Source of the DNA: an uncultured Oscillospiraceae bacterium
GTDB lineage: Bacteria; Bacillota; Clostridia; Oscillospirales; Ruminococcaceae
Reading direction: 5' to 3'
Assembly (NCBI GenBank): GCA_900555435.1
Contig: USLH01000018.1
Coordinates: 1-21,580 of the forward strand
DNA length: 21,580 nt
Shown here piece after piece: positions 7,812 through 14,588 of this stretch. Position 1 is the stretch's first letter. Each line of letters begins with the position of its first letter. The notes below the pieces were generated by a model that did not search any database, was not told where the DNA came from, and saw only the letters and a program-made list of their open reading frames with translations. The position numbers and the translations under genes were made by a program.

Positions 7812-8363
7812 TCATCCATCCTTTCCGGAGTGTTTTCCTTTTGGAATCGAAAAAGCCGGGATTCGGCGCAGAGCCGGCATCACAGCCCGAAGCAGGGCAG
7901 CCGTCACCCATCCCATCAGGGCGCCGGCTGCCAGCAGAATCGGCAGATAATAAAAAACAGCGGCATTTTTCAGAAGCATAGCCGCCATGCAGAGCTGACC
8001 GACGTTGTGGAAAACGCCGCCTGCGATGCTGCAGGGTACATACCGCTCCCTGCAGACTTTTAAAAGCGCCAGCATGGCAATCAGCGAAAAAAGCCCGCCT
8101 GCTCCGCTCAAAAGCCCCGCAGTGACCCCTCGGGTCAGAAAAACGAACCCGGATTTCAACGCCGCCAGACAAAAGGCCGCTCCGGATCCCAGATAAAAAA
8201 GCGTGTAGATCACTGCTAAATTGGAAAGCCCCAGTTTCACCCCCGGCGGTAGCATAGGAAGCGCCGGGATCAAGTTTTCCAACCAGTTAAGGACGATGGT
8301 CAGCGCAAGAAGCAGTCCCATGGACGCCGCTCTGTAAGCGGCTTTTTTATCCCGCAACCGCAT
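7812..8363 (-). CDS. Gx transporter family membrane protein (often mislabelled heptaprenyl diphosphate synthase component I)
   Basis: This 183-residue membrane protein has about five or six hydrophobic segments. Motifs are LENLIPALPMLPPGVKLGLSN near residue 28 and LLSGAGGLFSLIAM near residue 84, with FHNVGQL near 118. These fit the Gx_transp family, whose fold resembles ECF transporter S components. The substrate is unknown. Its place between the NusG_II gene and rnfC, under the apbE promoter, suggests moving a cofactor or precursor such as a flavin or isoprenoid quinone precursor across the membrane; this is inference. The start has GGGGGAAGCGG just upstream and lies 17 bp inside the previous gene. 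Confidence 0.87.
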   Translation of the reverse strand: MRLRDKKAAYRAASMGLLLALTIVLNWLENLIPALPMLPPGVKLGLSNLAVIYTLFYLGSGAAFCLAALKSGFVFLTRGVTAGLLSGAGGLFSLIAMLALLKVCRERYVPCSIAGGVFHNVGQLCMAAMLLKNAAVFYYLPILLAAGALMGWVTAALLRAVMPALRRIPAFSIPKGKHSGKDG

Positions 8364-8709
8364 CCGCTTCCCCCTTTTTTCCGGAGATCACCGTAACCAC
8401 CGTCTTCCGGGGGAGGCAGGCCGCCGTTTCCCCTACCCGGGATAACCTTCCCGCCTGTTCGCAGATCTTGTCCGGACAGGTGGCGTCAATGAAAGCGATG
8501 CTCCCCTTTTCCACCCGAAACCGCACGGTAGGGTCTTCCTCCAAAGAAAATTCCCGATCCGTCGAAAGATCCACAATGCAAACGACTTTTCCATCGTAGG
8601 TGATCTGTGCGATTGCCCCCTTCGGACGAAAAAACCGCCAGCTGAAAAGCAGTCCCGCCGTCAGCAGGATCCCGACGGCGATCCACCCTTTATTTTTCCG
8701 CAAGGACAT
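8347..8709 (-). CDS. Extracytoplasmic NusG domain II protein
   Basis: This 120-residue protein has one N-terminal membrane anchor (residues about 8-26) and an outward-facing NusG_II-type beta domain. Four cysteines are seen: Cys44, and Cys78 and Cys83 in TCPDKICEQAG, and Cys98 in ACLPRKTVV. CPDKxC...G and CLPxK are hallmarks of this small family, which is unrelated in role to transcription factor NusG. I place the start at 8709 (MSLRKNKGW), because AGGAGG is nine bases before it but touches the alternative ATG at 8718. It overlaps the apbE end by 20 bp. The family often travels with Gx transporters and ApbE; its job is not known to me. Confidence 0.87.
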   Translation of the reverse strand: MSLRKNKGWIAVGILLTAGLLFSWRFFRPKGAIAQITYDGKVVCIVDLSTDREFSLEEDPTVRFRVEKGSIAFIDATCPDKICEQAGRLSRVGETAACLPRKTVVTVISGKKGEADAVAG

Positions 8710-9760
8710 AGCCCGCATCCTCCTGAAGCGTAAATTTCTCCCGGAGGTCGTCGGAGATCAGCACCGTCCCGTCTTCCTTCACGGCGATCACGCTGAATTC
8801 CGGACGGTTCAGGTTCTCTTTTACGGTATCGCTTCCCAAAAGATAAAGGGTCGTCGAAAGATAGTCCGCCAGCAGCCCATCGCTGCTGATGGCTGTTACG
8901 CTTAATAAGTCGGTTTCCGCCGGATAGCCGGTGCGGGGATCCAAAATGTGCCCGTACCGCTTTCCGTCTTCTTCAAAATACCGCTCGTAGCCGCCGGAGG
9001 TGGCGATGATCCGATCCTCCCCGCTGAGGGTGCCGAAAAGATCGTTTGCACCCTTCTGCGGATCCCGCAGTCCGATCTGGAATTCGCTTCCGTCCGGCTT
9101 CCTCCCCGCAGTAACCACCGTCCCCCCAAGGGACAGGATCCCGGAAACGCCCTTCTCCTCATAAACCTCCCGGCACTTTTCCGCCGCATAGCCTTTTAAA
9201 ACGCCGCCCAGATCCAGAGAGATTCCCGGCCGGGGCATCCAAACGGTCTTCGTCTCTTCATCTAAGGTTACCTGCTCCCAGCCCACATAGCTCAGCGCAT
9301 AGCTGATCGCATCGGCGGAAGGCACCTTCGGGTTTTCCGAGGTGATCTCCCACAGCTGCACCAGCGGTGCAACGGTCACATCAAAGACTCCTCCGGAAGC
9401 CTCCGAAAGCTGCAGGCTCCTCCGAACGACCGAAAAAACCTCATCCGGCACCTCCACGGCGGAGATCCCCGCCCAGGCGTTTATTTTGCTGATCTGAGAA
9501 TCGCTGCGATAAGCGGAATAGGTCGTTTCCATTTCCTGAAGGAGACGGTTTACTTCCCGGACGGCTTCCTCTCCGGCGTCCCCGTAAGCCCGCTGGGTCA
9601 CGAAGGTATCCATGCAGAACTCCTCGCCCGTATAAACGATCTCCTGACTGGGGACACTAGAATCGGCTCTCCGCTGCTCTTGCTTTCTCATAAGAAGCCA
9701 ACTGAGCGCACCCACTGCAAGCAGCACCGCCGCCAGCACCACGATTCGGGATTTTCTCAT
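8690..9760 (-). CDS. apbE: FAD:protein FMN transferase ApbE
   Basis: ApbE uses FAD to attach FMN covalently to threonine in flavoproteins such as RnfG and RnfD, outside the cytoplasm. The 356-residue protein begins with a signal-anchor (residues 5-24) and has no clear lipobox, so it is probably membrane-tethered. Motifs in order are SGGVFDVTVAPLV (122-134), SLDLGGVLKGYAAEK (181-195), ATSGGYERYF (253-262) and HILDPRTGYPA (271-281), the last being the metal/FAD region. I chose the ATG at 9760, with GAAGG upstream, over an upstream in-frame codon with no signal before it. It is the first gene of the rnf operon, so flavinylation and target synthesis are co-expressed. Confidence 0.96.
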   Translation of the reverse strand: MRKSRIVVLAAVLLAVGALSWLLMRKQEQRRADSSVPSQEIVYTGEEFCMDTFVTQRAYGDAGEEAVREVNRLLQEMETTYSAYRSDSQISKINAWAGISAVEVPDEVFSVVRRSLQLSEASGGVFDVTVAPLVQLWEITSENPKVPSADAISYALSYVGWEQVTLDEETKTVWMPRPGISLDLGGVLKGYAAEKCREVYEEKGVSGILSLGGTVVTAGRKPDGSEFQIGLRDPQKGANDLFGTLSGEDRIIATSGGYERYFEEDGKRYGHILDPRTGYPAETDLLSVTAISSDGLLADYLSTTLYLLGSDTVKENLNRPEFSVIAVKEDGTVLISDDLREKFTLQEDAGYVLAEK

Positions 9761-9813
9761 GAAATGCCCTTCTTTCGTCTGTAATTGAAGCAAAAAACAG
9801 AAGTCTTTCTATC

Positions 9814-9842
9814 ATGATATTATGTTTCCACCATTTTGTCAA
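9814..9842 (-). promoter_or_regulatory. Sigma-A promoter of the apbE-rnf operon
   Basis: On the minus strand, perfect TTGACA (9842-9837), a 17-bp spacer and TATCAT (9819-9814). This gives a leader of roughly 45 nt before the apbE ATG at 9760. No other promoter was seen inside the nine-gene operon. Confidence 0.87.
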
Positions 9843-9854
9843 GCTATGCTCCTG

Positions 9855-9882
9855 TTGCAAAATTCGCACAATTTTTAAAAAA
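9855..9882 (+). promoter_or_regulatory. Possible promoter of the FMN-binding lipoprotein gene
   Basis: TTGCAA (9855-9860), a 16-bp spacer and TAAAAA (9877-9882) form a weak candidate promoter, back to back with the apbE promoter. The spacer holds a GCACAATTTTTA element (9866-9877) that recurs elsewhere in the window. The -10 box is poor, so this is tentative. Confidence 0.4.
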
Positions 9883-9932
9883 ATCCCTTAAAAACCGTAA
9901 ATTTCTACGAATTCAGAAAGGATGAACCAACC

Positions 9933-10379
9933 ATGAAAAAAACTCCTCTTTTCCTGCTTCTCACCGCTTCCGCTGCCCTTTTTGCCAGTTGCGGCAGTTC
10001 TGCCGCTTACAAGGACGGCACCTACAAGGCCCAGTACAAGGATCCCGACGAGCACGGTTGGACGGAATACGTCACCGTCACCGTTTCCGGCGGGAAATTC
10101 ACTGCCGTTGACTTCGACGCTCTTAACGAAGACGGGAAACGAAAATCCGAAGACGAAGAGTATAAGGCCGCCTACACCGGCGCCGGCTATCAGACCTCTC
10201 CCGCCGACTACAGCAAAAAGCTGGAGGACAGCCTGCTCTCCAAGCAGGATCCAAGCGCCGTGGACGCCGTTGCCGGCGCTACCAATTCCAGCACGAGCTT
10301 CAAGGATCTTTTGAAAAAGCTGGAGCCGCAGATGAAAAAAGGCAACACATCGACTCTTGTAGTGGAAAAATCCAAATAA
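9933..10379 (+). CDS. Small FMN-binding domain lipoprotein
   Basis: This 148-residue exported protein has a signal peptide ending at ALFASC; Cys20 is the likely lipidated residue, though Phe at -3 makes the lipobox non-ideal. A single FMN_bind domain follows: KDGTYKAQY near residue 27, a YVTVTVSGGKF strand, and DAVAGATNSS with Thr117 as the expected FMN acceptor. The motif D-x-x-A-G-A-T is the same type as in RnfG. By analogy with flavinylated surface lipoproteins such as PplA of Listeria it may carry electrons outside the membrane, served by the divergently encoded ApbE. AAAGGAT lies nine bases before the ATG. No terminator follows before the next promoter. Confidence 0.88.
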   Translation: MKKTPLFLLLTASAALFASCGSSAAYKDGTYKAQYKDPDEHGWTEYVTVTVSGGKFTAVDFDALNEDGKRKSEDEEYKAAYTGAGYQTSPADYSKKLEDSLLSKQDPSAVDAVAGATNSSTSFKDLLKKLEPQMKKGNTSTLVVEKSK

Positions 10380-10395
10380 TCTGCAAGGAAAACCA

Positions 10396-10424
10396 TTGAC
10401 ATTTCCCGTAAAAATGAGTATCCT
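10396..10424 (+). promoter_or_regulatory. Sigma-A promoter of the SGNH hydrolase gene
   Basis: Perfect TTGACA (10396-10401), a 17-bp spacer and TATCCT (10419-10424). It lies just after the lipoprotein stop codon and argues against the longer in-frame start of the hydrolase, which would begin within the promoter. Confidence 0.78.
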
Positions 10425-10455
10425 GAAGGTAACGAATTTTTGCGAGGTGTCCGTC

Positions 10456-11091
10456 ATGCTTTTTAAGAAAAACAGCACCATCCTTTTTCAGGGCGACAGC
10501 ATCACCGATGCAGGCCGCACCGGCTCTCCGGATCCCGACTCCAGCTTAGGGTCGGGCTATCCCTTTTTCATTGCCAATCTCCTGAACGCCACCTATCCCG
10601 ATTGGAACCTTTCCTTTATAAATAGAGGCGTTTCCGGGAACCGCACCCTGGAGATGTCCGCCCGCTGGGAAAAGGACTGCTTAAACTTAAAGCCAGACCT
10701 TCTTTCCGTCCTCATCGGCATCAACGATACCTGGCGGCGTTACGACCGTGGCGACCCCACCTCGGTGGAGGATTACTATAGCCGTCTCACCGCCATGCTC
10801 AAAGCCGCAAAGGACGCAAATCCCGACTTAAAGATCCTGCTCATCGAGCCTTTCATCCTCCATGTCAATGAGGAATGCCGCTCCTTCCGGGAAGATCTGG
10901 ATCCGAAGATTCTCGCCTGCCGAGAAACCGCCATGCATCTGGCCGATGCCTATCTACCCCTGGACGGCATCTTCGCCGCAGCCTGTTTAAAGCGCGAGCC
11001 TTCCTTCTGGTCGGCGGACGGCGTCCACCCCACCTTCGCCGGACACACCCTCATCGCACAAAAATGGATTGAACTGGCTATGTCCTGCTGA
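10456..11091 (+). CDS. SGNH/GDSL-family hydrolase
   Basis: This 211-residue protein has no signal peptide and is probably cytoplasmic. All four SGNH blocks are present: GDSITDAG with nucleophile Ser15, GVSGNR with Gly near residue 61, GIND with Asn90, and DGVHPTFAGH with Asp188 and His191. The family includes esterases, lipases and carbohydrate acetyl-esterases; the exact substrate cannot be read from sequence. The compact size and the DGVHPTFAGH ending resemble bacterial acyl or acetyl-xylan type esterases. The start is ATG with GAGGTG seven bases upstream, placed downstream of its own promoter. A strong terminator follows, so it is monocistronic. Confidence 0.9.
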   Translation: MLFKKNSTILFQGDSITDAGRTGSPDPDSSLGSGYPFFIANLLNATYPDWNLSFINRGVSGNRTLEMSARWEKDCLNLKPDLLSVLIGINDTWRRYDRGDPTSVEDYYSRLTAMLKAAKDANPDLKILLIEPFILHVNEECRSFREDLDPKILACRETAMHLADAYLPLDGIFAAACLKREPSFWSADGVHPTFAGHTLIAQKWIELAMSC

Positions 11092-11104
11092 CCCATTTCC
11101 CTCG

Positions 11105-11140
11105 AAAACTGCCTGCAACCGATTTGTTGCAGGCAGTTTT
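11105..11140 (+). terminator. Rho-independent terminator after the SGNH hydrolase gene
   Basis: A perfect 15-bp stem (AAAACTGCCTGCAAC at 11105-11119 with its complement at 11126-11140) has a 6-nt loop and ends in TTTT. It lies 14 bp after the stop codon. Confidence 0.92.
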
Positions 11141-11266
11141 CGTTTACTGTTCAAACGAAAGGATGTGGATCTTTGCTATCGTTTTTGAAATTCGTTTGTA
11201 AAAATTGTGCAAAGCTCCGTTCTTTTTCGACTTTTTCTTTCCGGACAAGATTTGTTCATAAACTTC

Positions 11267-11275
11267 TGCTATATT
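11267..11275 (+). promoter_or_regulatory. Candidate extended -10 promoter of the LtaS-like gene
   Basis: TGCTATATT matches the extended -10 form TGnTATAAT with one mismatch; no good -35 is seen 17 bp upstream. It would give a leader of about 85 nt. The gene-free stretch 11141-11366 is AT-rich and holds this site and a GCACAATTTTTA element on the minus strand, nothing else convincing. Confidence 0.45.
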
Positions 11276-11366
11276 CTTGTGTACAAAAGACTTTTTGAGT
11301 TCCGGTTTCTTTATTTAAACAAAAATTGCCTGTTTTTCAGGATACGCACAACAAAGGAGTTTGTTT

Positions 11367-13130
11367 ATGAGCCGCTTGATCCAACGGCTTCGTGAAAGCC
11401 GCTTTTTCCGTTCCGAAATCACGAAACGGGTACTGATCCTTGCTTTTCCCATCGTCCTTTACTGGTTTGCTGAATTGGGGCAGTGCCAGAACCTGTCCCA
11501 GATGCTGTCCTTCACATGGAACCGCTTCCGGGTAACGCTGTTCGGCTGCCTGCTGGTTGCCGCCATCTTCTGGACCCTCGCTTTTCTGGTCCGGCGGGTC
11601 TGGATCAGCGCAGCCGTTACTGGTCTCCTTTTCATGACCATCTCCACGGTGGAGTATCACAAATATTACGTCACCGGCTGCCACCTGCTTTTCAGCGACC
11701 TGATCTTCGTGAAGGGCATTGCCGACGTTTCCAAATTTGCGAGACTCCACTTTAACGTCCTGCTTTTCTTCCTGATCCTGCTGGCTGCCCTTTATGTACT
11801 CTGCATCTGGCTCACCGGCGCCCGGTTGAACGGTTCTTTGCCCAAGCGGGCTTCTCTGGCTGTGGTGATAGGCGGGGTCATGATGCTCTCCATCGTAGTT
11901 CCAGCCTTTTTTGCACCGGTCTGCACCGTCTTCGGCATTGACAACACCCCTACCTACAATGCCTACGACGATGACCAGCGCTTTGCCAACAATAACCTCA
12001 TCACCAACTTCACCGTCTCCATCAATCAGGCAGTGACCAGCTCCGTGCAGGAACCGGACGATTATTCTCAGGCAGTGATCGACGGCCTTATGGAATCCAC
12101 TGCAAAAGCCGAACCGGAAGTAAAACCCAACATCATCTACATCATGTCCGAATCCTACAGCGATTTCCGCCGGCTGGGAAACGTGGAAAACGGCGACCGG
12201 ATCTATCGGGATCTGGACACCATCCTCTCCGAAAGCGCCCACGGCACCAGCGTGGTCCCCACTTACGGAAACGGCACCGTCCGCACGGAATTTGAGCTGA
12301 TGTTCGGTCTGCCCGTCAAGTCCTTAAACAACGCCGGCATTCCCCACCAGCTCCTAAAATCCGGCGTGGAGCAGGACACCTTCGCCAATATGTATAAGGC
12401 TCAGGGCTACAATACCACCTACATTCACCCCTACCGCTCCAACTTCTACGACCGGGAAGAGGTCTACAGCGAATACGGATTCGACCAGATGCTCTTCATG
12501 GACAACCTGACCGTGGACGTCAATTATTTCCGGAATTTCATCGATGACGATACCGCCTTCCGTCAGGCGGAAGAGGTGCTCCGCTCCACTGATGGTCCCG
12601 ATTACATCCACATCACCACCATGCAGAACCACCAGCCCTACTTAGATGACAAAGGCAAGGAAGTCAGCAACTATTTTGATGGCATCGAAACTTCCAACGC
12701 TGCCCTCCTCTCCTTCATCAATGATCTGAAGGCCTTCGACGAGCCTACGATTTTAGTTTTTACCGGTGACCACTTCCCCTTCTTCACCCCGGAGTGCAAG
12801 TATTATCAGAATCTGGGCATCACCGTGGACAACTGCGAAAAGCTCTACGAAAAAACCTGGATCGTCTGGAACAACTACGGTCTTGATACCTCCTCCATTC
12901 CCGATGAGACCTTCTCCACCTTCTACCTGCCCCATCTGGTCTATCGTCTGGCCGGCTTTGAAAGCCCCTTTGTAGACACGGTCTTGAAGGAAATGAGGAC
13001 CCGGCCCATTTACTCCGTTGCCGTAAACCCTTCCACCAATTCGGAGCTTTTGGATCTTCTCACCTACGACCGCACCATGGGAAACAACTATTCCGAACCC
13101 GGACATTCCAATATGAACATTGACGACTAA
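11367..13130 (+). CDS. LtaS-like sulfatase-fold phosphoglycerol transferase
   Basis: This 587-residue protein has about five N-terminal membrane helices (20-37, 57-75, 78-97, 128-150, 163-186) and a large extracellular sulfatase-fold domain. The domain has the LtaS catalytic set: Glu262 in IMSESYSDF, the nucleophile Thr304 in GNGTVRTEFE, His422 in MQNHQPY, and Asp468/His469 in FTGDHFPF. LtaS-type enzymes move glycerol-phosphate from phosphatidylglycerol onto lipoteichoic acid or other glycans; the acceptor here is unknown. The ATG at 11367 has AAAGGAG seven bases upstream and is preferred to a TTG two codons earlier. It stands alone between terminators. Confidence 0.9.
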   Translation: MSRLIQRLRESRFFRSEITKRVLILAFPIVLYWFAELGQCQNLSQMLSFTWNRFRVTLFGCLLVAAIFWTLAFLVRRVWISAAVTGLLFMTISTVEYHKYYVTGCHLLFSDLIFVKGIADVSKFARLHFNVLLFFLILLAALYVLCIWLTGARLNGSLPKRASLAVVIGGVMMLSIVVPAFFAPVCTVFGIDNTPTYNAYDDDQRFANNNLITNFTVSINQAVTSSVQEPDDYSQAVIDGLMESTAKAEPEVKPNIIYIMSESYSDFRRLGNVENGDRIYRDLDTILSESAHGTSVVPTYGNGTVRTEFELMFGLPVKSLNNAGIPHQLLKSGVEQDTFANMYKAQGYNTTYIHPYRSNFYDREEVYSEYGFDQMLFMDNLTVDVNYFRNFIDDDTAFRQAEEVLRSTDGPDYIHITTMQNHQPYLDDKGKEVSNYFDGIETSNAALLSFINDLKAFDEPTILVFTGDHFPFFTPECKYYQNLGITVDNCEKLYEKTWIVWNNYGLDTSSIPDETFSTFYLPHLVYRLAGFESPFVDTVLKEMRTRPIYSVAVNPSTNSELLDLLTYDRTMGNNYSEPGHSNMNIDD

Positions 13131-13171
13131 AAAAGATCCCGTTGCCAAAGCTTTCGGCAGCGGGATCTTTT
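13131..13171. terminator. Bidirectional rho-independent terminator
   Basis: Arms at 13131-13146 and 13156-13171 (core GATCCCGTTGCC / GGCAGCGGGATC, one wobble) are flanked by A- and T-runs. It separates the convergent LtaS-like and glycerol-1-phosphate dehydrogenase genes and can serve both. Confidence 0.92.
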
Positions 13172-13181
13172 CATCCTTTTT

Positions 13182-14465
13182 TCAGTCTTCCTTCAGATAT
13201 TCCATAATGTCCAGCCCCATCATCGGCATGAGCCGGGGAATGGTCAGTCGGTACCGCATATAGGCGTGGTACCGCATGGCGTTTTCCATGAACTGGGGAT
13301 CCACATTGACGGCGTCCGGCGTGATCGGCGCTCCGGCGACCTTCATCATGGCTACCAGCTTCTCCGTCTCCGGAAGCTCTTCTTCGATGATCTTCCGGAT
13401 CTGAGGCCAGCACTCCTCCAGCTTTTTCGGGTCTACTTTATCGGTAATGGTGGGATTGTTCAGCTTCCGAACGTCCTCCTGCATCTCCGGGGCATAGTGA
13501 GCGTACACATCGTCCCAGTCGGTGGGATCCTTGGTGCAGTGGATCGCCGGGAGCTTCGCCAGGTTCCGGTAAAGCCGGTTGCAGTAAACGGTGGCGACGC
13601 CTACCTTCCGTCCGTGATAATCCGGCCAGATGCCCTTGATAACCTTATGGCACTCCAGATAATGGGAAACGACGTGCTCCGCCCCGCTGGCCGGCCGGGA
13701 ACAGCCGGCAAACTTCATGGCAACGCCGGTCATGACCAGCGCTTCCATCACGGCTCCTGCCGCTTCTTCGCTGTCGCTGGTGATCCGATCCGCCAGAGCG
13801 GCGATCTTCCGCACGGCATCTCTCGTAATCCCGGCGATTGCCTCGCAGTAGTATTCGTTAATGAGGAGGTTTGCCACCCGCCAGTCCACCAGTCCGATGT
13901 ACTTGGCCATCATATCCCCGAAGCCGGAGGATTTGAGGATCGTCGGTGCCTTCGCAAGGACCGCCGTATCCGCAAGGATGATGGAGGGCTGCTTCGCCTG
14001 CCAGGAGGTCTTGAAGTTATCCTTGATAATGGGAGCCGTATCCGACGCAAATCCGTCCATCGAGGGCGCCGTGGCAAAAATGCAGAATTCCTTTTTAAGC
14101 TCGTAGGCAGCCACCCGGCAGATGTCGTTCAAAGAACCGGTTCCCACCGAAAGGATGGCGTCCACGTCAGAGGTCAGCGCCTCCACTTCCCGGACCTGCT
14201 CCACCTTTGCGCTCAAAAGATTCTCATAGATCAGCTCTTTCACATGAAAGCCGCTGCCCTTTAAGCTCTCCAGCACCCCTCTTGCCGCTTCCAGCGTGTT
14301 CCGATCCGCCACCAGCAGGATCTTTTCGGGAAAGCCCGCCTCTTTTAAAATCGCACCGGTCTTTGCCGTCAGCCCGCTGCCGATCTCCACCTGCTTGGTG
14401 TCGCAGCGGTGCTCCCGCCCGCAGGAGCACTGCTCCAGCCGTTTTGCAATTGCCTGCAGATCCAT
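13182..14465 (-). CDS. sn-Glycerol-1-phosphate dehydrogenase (AraM/EgsA family)
   Basis: This 427-residue cytoplasmic enzyme of the iron-type alcohol dehydrogenase superfamily is expected to reduce dihydroxyacetone phosphate to sn-glycerol-1-phosphate, the stereoisomer used in archaeal lipids and in bacterial heptaprenylglyceryl phosphate. Seen motifs are the nucleotide-binding GTGSLND (108-114), APSMDGFASDTAPI (133-146), and probable metal ligands Asp184 (GFGDMMAKY), His264 (GAEHVVSH) and His284 (DYHGRKVG). An N-terminal cysteine cluster CSCGREHRC (13-21) precedes the core. I chose the ATG at 14465, with GGAGGT seven bases upstream, because the longer frame would run through its promoter. 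No PcrB/GGGP synthase partner is in the window. Confidence 0.9.
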   Translation of the reverse strand: MDLQAIAKRLEQCSCGREHRCDTKQVEIGSGLTAKTGAILKEAGFPEKILLVADRNTLEAARGVLESLKGSGFHVKELIYENLLSAKVEQVREVEALTSDVDAILSVGTGSLNDICRVAAYELKKEFCIFATAPSMDGFASDTAPIIKDNFKTSWQAKQPSIILADTAVLAKAPTILKSSGFGDMMAKYIGLVDWRVANLLINEYYCEAIAGITRDAVRKIAALADRITSDSEEAAGAVMEALVMTGVAMKFAGCSRPASGAEHVVSHYLECHKVIKGIWPDYHGRKVGVATVYCNRLYRNLAKLPAIHCTKDPTDWDDVYAHYAPEMQEDVRKLNNPTITDKVDPKKLEECWPQIRKIIEEELPETEKLVAMMKVAGAPITPDAVNVDPQFMENAMRYHAYMRYRLTIPRLMPMMGLDIMEYLKED

Positions 14466-14499
14466 ATTGCTACCTCCATAAATCGTTTTACTTTTTCCT

Positions 14500-14528
14500 A
14501 TTTTAGCACTCTCCGCCCCCAAAATCAA
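14500..14528 (-). promoter_or_regulatory. Promoter of the glycerol-1-phosphate dehydrogenase gene
   Basis: On the minus strand, TTGATT (14528-14523), a 17-bp spacer and TAAAAT (14505-14500). The leader would be about 30 nt. Confidence 0.68.
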
Positions 14529-14555
14529 CCCTACGACTTTTTTCTTTTTCCGGCG

Positions 14556-14563
14556 CATATAGT
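14556..14563 (+). promoter_or_regulatory. Possible sporulation-sigma -10 element before the spoVB-like gene
   Basis: CATATAGT resembles the CATA-type -10 box of sigma-E/sigma-K promoters (sigma-E consensus about CATACAAT). It lies 26 bp before the TTG start. A near-identical element precedes the ytaF-like gene. No clear ATA -35 box is seen at the expected distance, so this is tentative. Confidence 0.35.
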
Positions 14564-14588
14564 TCCAGTACCGGAAGGAGGGAACGCC

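Noticed and set aside
10396..10455. 20-codon N-terminal extension of the SGNH hydrolase from a TTG
   Set aside because: The TTG is part of a TTGACA -35 box, and the downstream ATG has a good ribosome binding site and gives the normal family start.
11207..11395. 62-codon plus-strand frame before the LtaS-like gene
   Set aside because: GTG start without a ribosome binding site, overlaps the real gene out of frame, and covers its putative promoter.
11337..12242. 301-codon minus-strand frame opposite the LtaS-like gene
   Set aside because: It starts inside and runs antisense to a convincing gene, and its sequence is low-complexity Asp/Gly-rich with no motif.
13266..14264. 332-codon plus-strand frame opposite the glycerol-1-phosphate dehydrogenase gene
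   Set aside because: Antisense shadow of a well-conserved enzyme gene; composition is typical of reverse-complement reading and there is no start signal.
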